64,000 nt of DNA from Fructobacillus pseudoficulneus. Lineage in GTDB: Bacteria > Bacillota > Bacilli > Lactobacillales > Lactobacillaceae. The stretch covers positions 49,633 to 113,632 of the forward strand of contig NZ_FNWS01000004.1 of NCBI RefSeq assembly GCF_900108455.1. Direction: 5' to 3'. Under the pieces are notes generated by a model, which was given only the letters and a program-made list of their open reading frames with translations, was not told the DNA's origin and searched no databases. Position 1 is the stretch's first letter, and every line of letters begins with the position of its first letter. Position numbers and translations under genes: made by a program. Positions 6,928 to 15,568 of this stretch are shown in pieces.

Positions 6928-7863
6928 TCAGTTTGTTTTCGGTAGTTGGGCTAAGATATCGGCTTCTTTTGGGATTGATGGCAACGCCCCTGGCTGAGCC
7001 ACCGTCAAGGAAGAAGCGGCCACGGCAAATTTGATGGCACCTTCAATGTTATCAAAGTCCGGCGTCAACCGTGACAGCAGAGCACCGATAAAGGTGTCGC
7101 CCGCAGCCGTGGTATCAATGGCCGTCGTCTTGATGGCGTTGACCATGACTTCCTTACCAGTCACCGACTTGTAAAAGGCGCCGCGGTCGCCAAGAGTAAT
7201 CAAGACGTGCTTCACTCCGGCCGCAAAGAAAAATTCGGCATTTTGAATCAATGAGTCCCGGTCTGTGACCGGAATGTTGGTAATCAACTCGGCTTCATGC
7301 TCATTTGGAATCACCAAATCAGATTCGGCCAGCAGTTCATGAGGAAAGTTCTCCTGATCTGGCACTGGGGCGGTGTTCAAGACCGTCATCACGCCCTGGT
7401 CATGGGCCATTTTAAAGGCCGATGAGACTGTTTCCAAGGGGATTTCCAGTTGAGCCAAGCAAAAATCAGCTTCAGTTAAGGCAGTTCGTTGGTTCCAGAC
7501 ATCTTTAGCAGACAACTGACCGTTAGCTCCTTCGTAAACATAAATGATGTTATCGCCGGTCGCCTTAGAAACCGTGATATAGGCCTGCCCAGTTTCAGCG
7601 TCCTCACTATGCAAAACATATTCCAAATTCAAATTTTCTTCATCCACCCGCGCGGCGAGGTCAAAACCTGCGCCAACCTTGGTAATGAAATTGGCTTGAC
7701 TACCCGACCGGGCCACGGCCACCGCCTGATTCAAGCCCTTGCCACCCATCACCTCTTCTTGGTGCTGTGGTGTTGAGAGGGTTTCTCCACTATTAGCCAA
7801 GCGTGGCACCCGGGTCACGCGGTCCAAGTTGGTTGAGCCAATGATTGCTACTTTTTTGACCAT
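6928..7863 (-). CDS. rbsK: Ribokinase
   Basis: 311 aa, PfkB family. Phosphorylates D-ribose to ribose-5-phosphate using ATP. The N-terminal signature GSTNLDRVTRVPRLANSGET and the GGKG turn at residues 40-43 are present. The C-terminal PfkB signature DTTAAGDTFIGALL carries the catalytic base D256. The frame opens at 7881, but the AAAGGA Shine-Dalgarno lies 7 nt before the ATG at 7863, which is the better start. It is divergent from rpiA, whose product interconverts ribose-5-P and ribulose-5-P, so the two adjacent genes cover ribose entry into the pentose phosphate/phosphoketolase route. No ribose transporter gene is in the window. Confidence 0.9.
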   Translation of the reverse strand: MVKKVAIIGSTNLDRVTRVPRLANSGETLSTPQHQEEVMGGKGLNQAVAVARSGSQANFITKVGAGFDLAARVDEENLNLEYVLHSEDAETGQAYITVSKATGDNIIYVYEGANGQLSAKDVWNQRTALTEADFCLAQLEIPLETVSSAFKMAHDQGVMTVLNTAPVPDQENFPHELLAESDLVIPNEHEAELITNIPVTDRDSLIQNAEFFFAAGVKHVLITLGDRGAFYKSVTGKEVMVNAIKTTAIDTTAAGDTFIGALLSRLTPDFDNIEGAIKFAVAASSLTVAQPGALPSIPKEADILAQLPKTN

Positions 7864-7973
7864 GCTAAAATCCTTTCGCATTTGTCACTTTCTTTTCCTC
7901 CTATATTTTACAAGAAATAGCGGTAAATATCAGAAAAATGAACCAATCTGACAATTTGATTGCCGCTTATTTC

Positions 7974-7982
7974 TGATATAAT
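7974..7982 (+). promoter_or_regulatory. Extended -10 promoter of rpiA
   Basis: TGATATAAT: the TGn extension plus a perfect TATAAT (7977-7982). The -35 is weak (TTGATT, 7956). Predicted start of transcription is near 7989. Confidence 0.5.
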
Positions 7983-8024
7983 AAAAGTAATGAAAATTCT
8001 TTGCCGGTTGTTGGAGGCCTTAAC

Positions 8025-8702
8025 GTGAACGATGATAAAGTAAAAGCCGCTCAAATGGCTGTCGAGCTGATTCCCAACCAAGCCATTGTTGGCCTTGGTT
8101 CGGGTTCGACCGCTTCTATTTTTATTGATTTGCTCGCTAAGAGAGCTCATGAAGAATCACTCGATATCACCTGTGTGGCGACTTCCGTTCAAACACAACA
8201 GTTAGCCCTGGGCTTTGGTCTCAAAGTGGTGGATATCGATGCTGTTGACCGGATTGATGTCACCGTCGATGGTGCTGATGAAGTTGATGGCGATTTGAAT
8301 GGTATTAAAGGTGGCGGGGCCGCCCTCTTGTTTGAGAAAATTGTCGCCATGAACTCAACGAAAAACATTTGGGTGGTAGACTCTTCCAAGCAGCACCAAC
8401 ACCTTGGCTCTTACCGCCTCCCCGTCGAGGTTGTTAAATTTGGGGTTCACCACGTTTATAACTATTTGAAAACACGCGACCTAAAGCCCGTTTATCGTCA
8501 GCAAGAAGATGGTAACTACCTCACAACCGATTCTGGTAACTACATCATCGATGTCGATATCACCGGACAGGATAACCTGGCCCAACTGGCCCTCGACCTC
8601 AAGGGCCTCACAGGTGTTGTCGAACACGGTTTGTTCATCGATGTGTGCGACGTTTTGCTCGTTGGTAATACGGGTCAAGCCATTTATAAAGATCAACTAT
8701 AA
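8025..8702 (+). CDS. rpiA: Ribose-5-phosphate isomerase A
   Basis: 225 aa. Interconverts ribose-5-phosphate and ribulose-5-phosphate. RpiA motifs are all present: VGLGSGSTAS near the N-terminus (phosphate loop), DVTVDGADEVDGDLN with the active-site Asp residues, IKGGGAALLFEK with the catalytic Glu/Lys segment, and GVVEHGLF near the C-terminus. The start is GTG at 8025, 7 nt after TTGGAGG; the open frame extends upstream to 8001 but that part overlaps the Shine-Dalgarno. It is divergent from rbsK and has its own promoter and terminator. It also helps supply ribose-5-P for the purine operon in this window. Confidence 0.95.
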   Translation: MNDDKVKAAQMAVELIPNQAIVGLGSGSTASIFIDLLAKRAHEESLDITCVATSVQTQQLALGFGLKVVDIDAVDRIDVTVDGADEVDGDLNGIKGGGAALLFEKIVAMNSTKNIWVVDSSKQHQHLGSYRLPVEVVKFGVHHVYNYLKTRDLKPVYRQQEDGNYLTTDSGNYIIDVDITGQDNLAQLALDLKGLTGVVEHGLFIDVCDVLLVGNTGQAIYKDQL

Positions 8703-8710
8703 TATATTTT

Positions 8711-8737
8711 AAAAAGCGCTATTAGAGCGCTTTTTTT
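8711..8737 (+). terminator. Terminator after rpiA
   Basis: AAAAAGCGCT, loop ATTAG, AGCGCTTTTTTT. Confidence 0.85.
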
Positions 8738-8828
8738 ATGGCTGAATTCTTGAAAATGAGGCTTAAAAAGCCTATCATAAGACCTATATTACTCTTAGTT
8801 AAGAGACTTTCTAGATAAGGAAAACAAC

Positions 8829-10190
8829 ATGACCAGCCCGATCAACCAAGCAGCAATTGACGATAACCTCCACCCCGACCGCCTGCACCACCACATGGCC
8901 ATCCGCTGGGAAAGGGTTGTCAACGATGAGCAAGTGGCTGCCCGAGACGCTTCCTTACGGGTGCGCGCCTCGATTGTTGGTCGCGTTGGAATTTTGTTAC
9001 TGGCATGCGGTACCGGTGCCTGGCGAGTTCGCGATGCCATGAATACCATCGCTCGCTCCTTACAAATGACTTGCTCTGCTGATATTGGGTTCACCTCTCT
9101 CACCATTACCTGCTTTGACGGGGTCGAATCCTTCACCGAAAGCTTGTCGCTGGCCAGCGCTGGCGTAAACACGCATCAGTTGACGTTGCTGCAAGGCTTC
9201 GTGCAAAATTTTGCCAGTGAATATGCTGACCAAAAACCTCAAGTTATCCACCAAAAACTGGATCGAATTAAAGCAGAACCAGCGAACTACACGGCAATCC
9301 AATCTGCCCTAGCTTCCGCAATTGCCTGTGCCGGCTTTATTTTTCTACTTGGCGGCGGCCCCATCGAAATGTTGTGCTGCTTCCTAGGGGCCGGTGTCGG
9401 CCAATACACCCGCAAACTGCTGGGAGCGCGTCACTGGACGCCGATTACCACGACAGCTTTGGGAGTCGGCGCAGCTTGCCTCACCTACTTTATTAGTCTG
9501 CATGCACTGGGACTAATTTGGTCGCTCGCACCTGCCCACGAAGCCGGCTACATTGGTGCCATGCTCTTTGTCATCCCCGGCTTCCCCTATATCACCAGCA
9601 TTTTGGATATTACCAAAAATGATATGCGGTCAGGGTTAGAACGGCTGACCTTTGCCTTGATGATTATCATTACAGCAACGCTGATTGGCTGGTTACTCGC
9701 ACTGATCTTTGGTCTTCGTCCCGAAAACTTTTTGCCACAGGGACTGTCATTGTATCCCCTCATTTTCTGCCGATTATTGGCCTCTTTTGCCGGGGTCTAT
9801 GGCTTTTCGATGATGTTTAATTCAAAGCAAAAAATGGCGATTACCGCTGGTCTGATTGGTGCGGTGGCAAATACGTCACGGCTAGAACTGGTCGACCTGG
9901 CGCATTTCCAACCGGCGGCAGCGGCCTTCTGCGGTGCTTTAATTGCCGGTCTACTAGCCTCAATGATTAACCGAACAATGCGTTTTCCTCGGATTACCTT
10001 AACAGTACCATCAATCGTGATTATGGTGCCTGGTTTGTATATTTATCGCGGTGTTTATAACCTTGGCCTCAACAACATCGGCACTGGTGCGGAATGGTTG
10101 ACCCGGGCCGGCTTGATCATGTTATTTTTGCCATTTGGTCTCTTTGTTGCCCGCTTTATCTTAGATAAAAAGTGGCGAATGGTAGACTAA
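8829..10190 (+). CDS. ThrE-family threonine/serine exporter
   Basis: 453 aa. The architecture is that of single-chain ThrE exporters. A soluble N-terminal part of about 140 residues carries the conserved CGTGAWRVRDAMN stretch. Five membrane helices follow (about 152-300), then a second five-helix half (about 310-450), matching the DUF1212 plus ThrE_2 halves that other Firmicutes split into two genes. IPGFPYITSILDI and VPGLYIYRG occupy equivalent positions in the two halves. It is expected to export Thr, Ser or related small amino acids using the proton gradient; substrate is inferred from family only. AAGGAAAACAAC precedes the ATG. It is followed after 23 nt by a small membrane protein gene. 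Confidence 0.85.
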   Translation: MTSPINQAAIDDNLHPDRLHHHMAIRWERVVNDEQVAARDASLRVRASIVGRVGILLLACGTGAWRVRDAMNTIARSLQMTCSADIGFTSLTITCFDGVESFTESLSLASAGVNTHQLTLLQGFVQNFASEYADQKPQVIHQKLDRIKAEPANYTAIQSALASAIACAGFIFLLGGGPIEMLCCFLGAGVGQYTRKLLGARHWTPITTTALGVGAACLTYFISLHALGLIWSLAPAHEAGYIGAMLFVIPGFPYITSILDITKNDMRSGLERLTFALMIIITATLIGWLLALIFGLRPENFLPQGLSLYPLIFCRLLASFAGVYGFSMMFNSKQKMAITAGLIGAVANTSRLELVDLAHFQPAAAAFCGALIAGLLASMINRTMRFPRITLTVPSIVIMVPGLYIYRGVYNLGLNNIGTGAEWLTRAGLIMLFLPFGLFVARFILDKKWRMVD

Positions 10191-10213
10191 AAATTGATGA
10201 TATTGGAGTAAGA

Positions 10214-10813
10214 ATGAACGAATTTTTAGAAATTAAAACTAAAGTACTAAAAAATCAACCAAGAAACCACAAAAATTGGATAATTGCGCTCAGCTTTGTC
10301 TTATTGATTGATTTTCTTCTACTACTAATGATTCTTACGGGTTTTCAAAAGATGGATTTTGATTGGGTACTAAGTATCATTTCTTTCATCCCAATCACTT
10401 ACCTAGTGGTTCGAAATATCAAATTAGTTAACGGCGTTAACGCTGCTGTTAAAGGCGGCGCCCTTGCGAGAATGATTGATATCAGTGACTTTGATGAAGT
10501 CAATCAGTGGTTTCAACAAAGGCAAGACTCATTTGCTAAGTCTGATATTTGGCATCATTCTTTCACGATGAAATTCACTTATGTTGCCTGGGGGTGCATC
10601 GAGTCCACCGATGCCTACCAACTATTTATTATTGATTTTTCAAACGGTCATGAATTAATTAAATTGACCATCAAAAAAGATGATTTGAACAACTATGCTA
10701 ATCATGCTTTCATAACAAGCTTAATTCAGCGTATCCAAAAAATAGCAAAAATGAATCAAGCCTTTTTTCGTAAACATCTGTACTCTTACATTACTTTTTA
10801 TATTTTTCATTAA
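10214..10813 (+). CDS. Hypothetical membrane protein, 199 aa
   Basis: No family recognised. Two adjacent membrane helices span about residues 22-45 and 53-72. They are followed by a soluble domain of about 120 residues with a WHHSFTMKFTYVAWG core and a basic C-terminus. The start at 10214 has a TTGGAG site 5 nt upstream; the frame opens earlier at 10172 inside the exporter gene, without a Shine-Dalgarno. It is only 23 nt after the ThrE-type exporter and probably cotranscribed. It looks more AT-rich than its neighbours, which hints at a different origin. Confidence 0.6.
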   Translation: MNEFLEIKTKVLKNQPRNHKNWIIALSFVLLIDFLLLLMILTGFQKMDFDWVLSIISFIPITYLVVRNIKLVNGVNAAVKGGALARMIDISDFDEVNQWFQQRQDSFAKSDIWHHSFTMKFTYVAWGCIESTDAYQLFIIDFSNGHELIKLTIKKDDLNNYANHAFITSLIQRIQKIAKMNQAFFRKHLYSYITFYIFH

Positions 10814-10828
10814 TAGCAACCTTCTTTC

Positions 10829-10869
10829 TAAAAAAAGCTGTATCGATTTTTATTGAATCGATACAGCTT
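10829..10869 (-). terminator. Terminator for the secreted DUF5067-like gene
   Basis: AAGCTGTATCGATT, loop, AATCGATACAGCTT. On the minus strand it is followed by a T run (TTTTTTT); on the plus strand the T run is poor. Confidence 0.8.
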
Positions 10870-10894
10870 AATTATTTTAATAAGGATAAATGAA

Positions 10895-11506
10895 TTATTT
10901 TTGGATAGTAAGTGTTTTTTGACCTAATTCCAGACCATCAGCAGCCCCGGCAAAGTGAACCGTGATTGGGCCGTCATTGACCAGCTCAAAATTGAGCACG
11001 ACTTCTGTCGACTGACCAGGCAACAGCTGCTTACGGAAATTCTTTGCTTCCTGAAAAGCAGGGCTATCCTTTGGCAATTTAGCATCAACATTCTGGAGAT
11101 TGACTTCTTGATTATTTGACTTTTGCTTTGCCCAAATTGTGTCCGAATAGATGACAACAGAATCAATATTTTTCTGGGAAACATTGGACATCTTGGCATG
11201 CATCACCAAAATTTTACTGTTATCGGTACCAGTGATGACCTCTGAATCTTCAAAATCAAACCTCAAATTACCGGCTTTATAAGTTGTGTCATTCAGCCAC
11301 CAACCGTTCGATGAGTTTTGATTGGTGTACCCATCAAACTTTGAATCATTACTAACAGAAACTTTGCTGGACGACTGTGCTTCAGAACGAGAATCAGCAG
11401 TGTCCTTATTCTGGTTAGCATTTGTACTCAGCACAATAGCAAAAGCAGCTACTGCCACAGTGGCAAAAACTAATAGGGACACAAGCTTCTTTTTATTTTG
11501 AAACAT
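10895..11506 (-). CDS. Secreted or membrane-anchored protein, DUF5067-like
   Basis: 203 aa. The N-terminus is a signal peptide or uncleaved anchor (KKLVSLLVFATVAVAAFAIV); there is no lipobox Cys and no Cys anywhere. A low-complexity Ser/Asp linker (about 30-60) follows. Residues about 70-195 read as a beta-sandwich: WWLNDTTYKAGNLRFDFED, then KILVMHAKMSNVSQKNIDSV, LLPGQSTEVVLNFELV and ITVHFAG. This resembles DUF5067 (a secreted immunoglobulin-like domain common in lactobacilli), whose role is unknown. It is monocistronic, with its own terminator. Family assignment is by eye. Confidence 0.6.
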   Translation of the reverse strand: MFQNKKKLVSLLVFATVAVAAFAIVLSTNANQNKDTADSRSEAQSSSKVSVSNDSKFDGYTNQNSSNGWWLNDTTYKAGNLRFDFEDSEVITGTDNSKILVMHAKMSNVSQKNIDSVVIYSDTIWAKQKSNNQEVNLQNVDAKLPKDSPAFQEAKNFRKQLLPGQSTEVVLNFELVNDGPITVHFAGAADGLELGQKTLTIQK

Positions 11507-11640
11507 TTAGATCTCCTCTCGACTTCTAAACTAGTTCGTTTCTAAAAAAATATTATAAACAACTTATCATAATTTAGAATATTTCGCCACCCTCGTCTTT
11601 TTCTGATTCTTCTTGATAATTTTTAAAGTCAATCAAATAA

Positions 11641-11679
11641 AAAACCCGCCTCTCTCACGACCGAGAAAGACGGGGTTTT
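11641..11679 (-). terminator. Terminator after mleP
   Basis: Imperfect hairpin CCCCGTCTTTCTCG / CGAGAGAGGCGGG on the minus strand, followed by TTTTTTATTT. Confidence 0.6.
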
Positions 11680-11692
11680 CTAATTTAAAATC

Positions 11693-12651
11693 TTAAAGCA
11701 AAGCTGTCGCAACCATATTGACGATTGGCACCACAACGATAAACAGCAAGGTTGAAGTCGTCACCACATTCGTAGCGTATTTGACATCCCCCTTGGCCTG
11801 GTTCACTAAGATTGGCAAGACGGCCAGTGCTGGCGTCGCTGCCTGGACGGCCAAAGTTTGGGCCTCCAAGTGAGGCAGATGGCCAAGAATGTCCCCACCC
11901 AAAACGAGTAGGGTCAACATAATCGCCGGCGTAAAGATGAAGCGCCCAACTAAGGCAACAATTGTATCGCGGTCAAAGCGAATACTCTTCAAACCAGCAT
12001 CAGACAAAACAATTCCGATGTAGATCAATGAGAGCGGTGTTACCAAGTTGCCGACGTAAGTCAATGTTGAGGTGGCAAATTCTGGCACAGGTAGCGCTAG
12101 CAGCAAGAAAACCAAGGCCACCAAGAAACCAATCAATGGTGCTGGCAGTAGCTTCTTCCAATTAAAGGCATTGCCCTGCTTTTCCGGGCTATCATTGGCA
12201 ATGATCAAAGCACCGACGGCCCAAGTTGAAATCGTGTTCATCACATAATAAACCAGGAAGTAAGACAGCGCCTTGTTTCCAAATAAAGCCACGTTTAGCG
12301 GTAAACCAATAAAAATCGTATTAGCATTGGCAACGACATTAATAAACGTCCCTTTGCGGCCAGGACGAATCTTAAAAATCCAAACCAATAGGTAGGCAAC
12401 CGCGTAACTCAGGGCAAAGGAAATCAAGGCATACACTAAGCTAAGCCACCTGATAACGAGACCAATTTGTCACGGGTTAAAAACTTCAAAACAGACACAA
12501 AAATGGACGCAGGTAACGCCACATTCGTGATTAAGCGGGAGATATTCCCGCCGAAACTATCAGCAAACCAGCCCCGCTGGCGCAAAATATAACCGAGGGC
12601 AATCATTAAAATGATTGTCACAACACTTTCAATGGTATTCCAAAATGCCAT
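11693..12651 (-). pseudogene. mleP: Malate permease (AEC family), split by a frameshift
   Basis: Two frames together give the usual length of about 318 aa for this auxin-efflux-carrier-type permease, the malate/lactate carrier paired with malolactic enzyme in Leuconostoc and Oenococcus. The first, 12651-12436 (71 codons), holds helices 1-2 and ends SLSGGLA-stop. The second, open from 12436, continues with YALISFALSYAVAYLLVW and eight or so further helices. The break coincides with a tandem CTAAG-CTAAG (12436-12445 on the plus strand). Removing one 5-nt copy restores GGL-VYALISF in frame. The downstream frame could start at a GTG (12436) overlapping the stop, but would lack the first two helices. 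Probably inactive unless this is an assembly error. Confidence 0.85.
12436..12445. repeat. 5-bp tandem duplication that breaks mleP
   Basis: CTAAG is present twice in direct contact. The reading frame of mleP is lost exactly here and is restored by deleting one copy. Confidence 0.75.
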
Positions 12652-12700
12652 AAAAACTCCCTTTCCAGGGTGGCGCTAATCCTAGCCCCATCCATCTGCA

Positions 12701-12721
12701 GTCAGCGCCTGCAGCGCTGAC
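12701..12721. promoter_or_regulatory. Strong hairpin in the mleA-mleP spacer
   Basis: GTCAGCGC, loop CTGCA, GCGCTGAC: 8 perfect pairs, GC-rich, 50 nt upstream of the mleP start. There is no T run on either strand, so it is not a simple terminator; it may stabilise or process the mleP message. Confidence 0.45.
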
Positions 12722-12760
12722 TCTCCATGAATTTCACTATTTATTATCAATTATTGTACA

Positions 12761-12784
12761 TAAAAAAGGACTTTCGCCCTTTTC
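12761..12784 (-). terminator. Terminator after mleA
   Basis: AAAAGG, loop, CCTTTTTT on the minus strand about 40 nt after the mleA stop. The stem is short, so partial read-through to mleP is plausible. Confidence 0.55.
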
Positions 12785-12824
12785 TATTGTTGCTTTGCTT
12801 TGTTTTTTTGTTTATAAATAAATT

Positions 12825-14447
12825 TTAGTACTTAGGTTCCCACTTCAAGTCAGCGATGGCCTTCTTCACGTCGGTGATCTTTTCCTTCGTGATTCCTTGG
12901 TCAACTGCTGATTGAGCAGTGGCAACAGCGACTGTTTCTGAGAAGACAGTCAACTGTGAAACTGGTGGCAAAACGGCTGCCCCTGGCTTTGTTGAATCAA
13001 CAATTCCACCCAATGAGTGAGCTGCTGCTGAAATCATTTCATCATTCAAGACAGTAGCAGTTGATGCAATCGTTCCCAAACCAAGACCTGGGTATACCAA
13101 GGCGTTGTTTGCTTGACCGATTTCGTAAGTTACACCCTTGTATTCGACAGGGTGAACAGGGATACCAGTAGCAATCAAAGCCTTACCATCAGTCCATTCA
13201 AGCAAGTCTTCAGCCTTTGCTTCTGCCAACTTTGTTGGGTTAGACAATGGGAAGATAACTGGACGTTCTGTGTGAGCGGCCATTTCTTGAACGATTTCCT
13301 TCGTAAAGGCACCTGGTTGTGTTGAAGTTCCAACCATGATTGTTGGGTGGATTTCCTTCACAACGGAAGCCAAGTCCGTCAATGAATCAGCGTTGGCAAA
13401 TTCAGAACGTGAGCGGGCGAATGGCTTTTGTTCTGGTGTCAAATCATCCATATCATCGAAAAGCAATCCTTGCTTATCAACCATGTAGATGTGCTTGCGG
13501 GCTTCTTCTTCTGACAAACCTTCTTGCAACATTTCTTCAAACATCCGGTTAGCAATTCCTGCACCGGCTGAACCAGCACCAAAAGTCAAGTAAGTCTGGT
13601 CAGACAACTTTTCACCAGTGATGGTCATGGCACCCAAAGCGGCTGCCAAAGTGATGATTCCAGTTCCTTGGATATCATCGTTAAATGTCGTAATCTTGTC
13701 CTTATACTTGTCCAAGATCACAGCGGCGTTTGAACGACCAAAGTCTTCCCAGTGCAAGTACAACTTAGGGAAAAGCTTTTCGGCTGCGGCAACGAAACTG
13801 TCGACGAATTCAGTGTACTTTTCACCGCGAACACGTTCGTGACGGTTACCCAAGTACATTGGGTTGTCCAACAATGACTGATTGTTTGTTCCGTTATCCA
13901 AGACAACAGGCAAAACGTTTTCAGGGTTGACACCAGCTGCGGCTGTATAAACCATCAACTTACCAACGGCGATATCAACACCGTTCGTTCCCCAATCACC
14001 AATACCCAAGATACCTTCGGCATCAGTCACAACGATCAACTTGATGTCACGACCATTGGCACCAGCCTTCAAAGCTGATTCCATCACGTCAGGTTCGTCA
14101 ATCGACAAGTAAACCGCGTTTTGTGGGTCCACAAACAATTCTGAGTAATTTTCAATCGTGTCAGCAATAACTGGATCATAAACGATTGGCATAAATTCAA
14201 CCACGTGTTGGCTGAACAACTTGTAGAACAACGTATGGTTCGTGTTGAAGATTTCCATCAAGAACAAACGCTTTTCCAAATCAGAAGGCTTCGACTGATA
14301 TTGTGCGTAAGCTTGTTCTGTTTGTTCTTCCAAAGTTTGAACACGAGGAGGCAAAAGACCGGCAATGCCAAGTTCCTTACGCTCTTCCATCGTAAAACCA
14401 GTTCCCTTATTCAAGAAAGGGTTGTTTAAAATCTCAATTGGTGTCAT
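12825..14447 (-). CDS. mleA: Malolactic enzyme
   Basis: 540 aa, the typical length. Converts L-malate to L-lactate and CO2 using NAD+ and Mn2+, in the cytosol; with malate/lactate exchange this gives pH homeostasis and proton-motive force. Malic-enzyme domain features are visible: [14 protein letters not shown] and [15 protein letters not shown] in the first half, the metal-binding segment FNDDIQGTG, the NAD fold [14 protein letters not shown], and [13 protein letters not shown]. The NGTNN and EDFGRSNA segments match malolactic rather than decarboxylating malic enzymes as I recall them, and the flanking mleR and mleP support it. GGAG lies 8 nt before the ATG. The leader contains a TTCAGA-ACGCG-TCTGAA hairpin (14479-14495). 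Confidence 0.93.
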   Translation of the reverse strand: MTPIEILNNPFLNKGTGFTMEERKELGIAGLLPPRVQTLEEQTEQAYAQYQSKPSDLEKRLFLMEIFNTNHTLFYKLFSQHVVEFMPIVYDPVIADTIENYSELFVDPQNAVYLSIDEPDVMESALKAGANGRDIKLIVVTDAEGILGIGDWGTNGVDIAVGKLMVYTAAAGVNPENVLPVVLDNGTNNQSLLDNPMYLGNRHERVRGEKYTEFVDSFVAAAEKLFPKLYLHWEDFGRSNAAVILDKYKDKITTFNDDIQGTGIITLAAALGAMTITGEKLSDQTYLTFGAGSAGAGIANRMFEEMLQEGLSEEEARKHIYMVDKQGLLFDDMDDLTPEQKPFARSRSEFANADSLTDLASVVKEIHPTIMVGTSTQPGAFTKEIVQEMAAHTERPVIFPLSNPTKLAEAKAEDLLEWTDGKALIATGIPVHPVEYKGVTYEIGQANNALVYPGLGLGTIASTATVLNDEMISAAAHSLGGIVDSTKPGAAVLPPVSQLTVFSETVAVATAQSAVDQGITKEKITDVKKAIADLKWEPKY

Positions 14448-14512
14448 GAGATAGGCTCCTTAGTTTTTGTTTTTTTGATTCAGACGCGTTCTGAACCTTT
14501 TAACACCATCAT

Positions 14513-14540
14513 TCTATAACCAGGGGAAAATTATAGTCAA
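14513..14540 (-). promoter_or_regulatory. Promoter of mleA
   Basis: On the minus strand TTGACT (14540-14535), 16-nt spacer, TATAGA (14518-14513). It lies in the mleA/mleR divergent region, where MleR would be expected to bind. Confidence 0.5.
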
Positions 14541-14595
14541 ACACCACCCTTATCCTCACTTTTATTTATAGCAAGGCCGTAGACTTGACAGATTT

Positions 14596-14604
14596 TGGTA
14601 TAAT
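14596..14604 (+). promoter_or_regulatory. Extended -10 promoter of mleR
   Basis: TGGTATAAT: TGn plus perfect TATAAT (14599-14604). The nearby TTGACA (14585) is only 8 nt away and cannot be the -35 of this box. Confidence 0.5.
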
Positions 14605-14648
14605 GGAAATAGGCAGAATGTTAAGAACTGAATTTGGAGAAACTTTTT

Positions 14649-15566
14649 TTGAGGATAACCGACCTACAATATTATTTAGCCCTAGCGGATTACCGAAATT
14701 TTTCACAGGTTTCGGATAAATTTGGTGTTTCCCAACCCACGATTTCTTTGGCAATGCAACGTCTAGAAAAGGAATTGGGCGCCAAATTAATCTTGCGGCA
14801 TGCTGCGCAAAAAAACGTTCACCTTACCTACGCCGGTAAGGTTTTACGGCAGCACGCAGCGGCGATGGTTGAACAATATCAGGTTGCGCAAACCGAAATT
14901 AAACGAATTAATCAAGAATCATTGTTAATTGGTTTACCTCCAATTATTCAAGTTGCTTACTTTCCTGCCATTGCAACGGTCTTATCTGATGACTCGCTGA
15001 CCCATTTGAAAACGGTCGAAGTTGGTGCCCAAGAGGCCATCGACCAATTACGCAATGGTGAGCTTGACGCGTCCTTTGTTAGTTATCTCGACGATATCGA
15101 TCAAAGTGAATTTAATTTGATTCCCTTTGATGAGCAGCCCTTTGCTATCTTAGCTGCTGACGACTACCCCTTGGCTCAACAAGGGTCCGTATCGTTTGCT
15201 GATTTAAAAGACGAAAAATTCATCCTGTTAAAAGGTAACTTCGTTCATACCCAGGCTTTTAACCAGTTGGCCCGTACCGCCCATATTCAAGCCAACGTTT
15301 TGTTTAATTCCTCAGAACCGTACGGAATTCTTAGCCTGATTCAACAAAATCGTGGAATTGGCTTCATGGTTGCTCACCCAGCGTTAACTTTTCCGGGTGT
15401 CACCGCTTTGCCAATCACAGATGACGACCAGCCCCTATTTAAGGTTGGCTTTGCCTATCGGAAGGACCTAGTGTTAACCGACGAGCAACAGCAAATCTTT
15501 AATGAGCTTTTGGCCGCCACCAAATATGGACGGCCGGATCACCGAATACCCCCACTGGAGGAATGA
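14649..15566 (+). CDS. mleR: LysR-family regulator of malolactic fermentation
   Basis: 305 aa. The N-terminal winged HTH (residues about 1-60) reads RITDLQYYLALADYRNFSQ with recognition helix FGVSQPTISLAMQRLEKELG; the effector-binding domain follows. It is divergent from mleA, the standard position of MleR, which activates the locus with L-malate as likely co-inducer. The open frame starts at a TTG at 14634, but that codon is inside the TTGGAG Shine-Dalgarno. The TTG at 14649, 10 nt downstream, gives the normal LysR N-terminus. The stop overlaps the next gene (ATGA-type), so the metal-binding protein is translationally coupled. Confidence 0.88.
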   Translation: MRITDLQYYLALADYRNFSQVSDKFGVSQPTISLAMQRLEKELGAKLILRHAAQKNVHLTYAGKVLRQHAAAMVEQYQVAQTEIKRINQESLLIGLPPIIQVAYFPAIATVLSDDSLTHLKTVEVGAQEAIDQLRNGELDASFVSYLDDIDQSEFNLIPFDEQPFAILAADDYPLAQQGSVSFADLKDEKFILLKGNFVHTQAFNQLARTAHIQANVLFNSSEPYGILSLIQQNRGIGFMVAHPALTFPGVTALPITDDDQPLFKVGFAYRKDLVLTDEQQQIFNELLAATKYGRPDHRIPPLEE

Positions 15567-15568
15567 TG

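Noticed and set aside
12430..12450. Programmed frameshift in mleP
   Set aside because: No slippery heptamer or downstream pseudoknot is visible, and a simple tandem duplication explains the break.
12701..12721. GC-rich hairpin in the mleA-mleP spacer as a terminator
   Set aside because: No T run follows it on either strand; a better terminator candidate is at 12761-12784.
14585..14604. TTGACA followed by TATAAT as a consensus promoter for mleR
   Set aside because: Spacer is only 8 nt. The TATAAT has a TGn extension and probably works without this hexamer.
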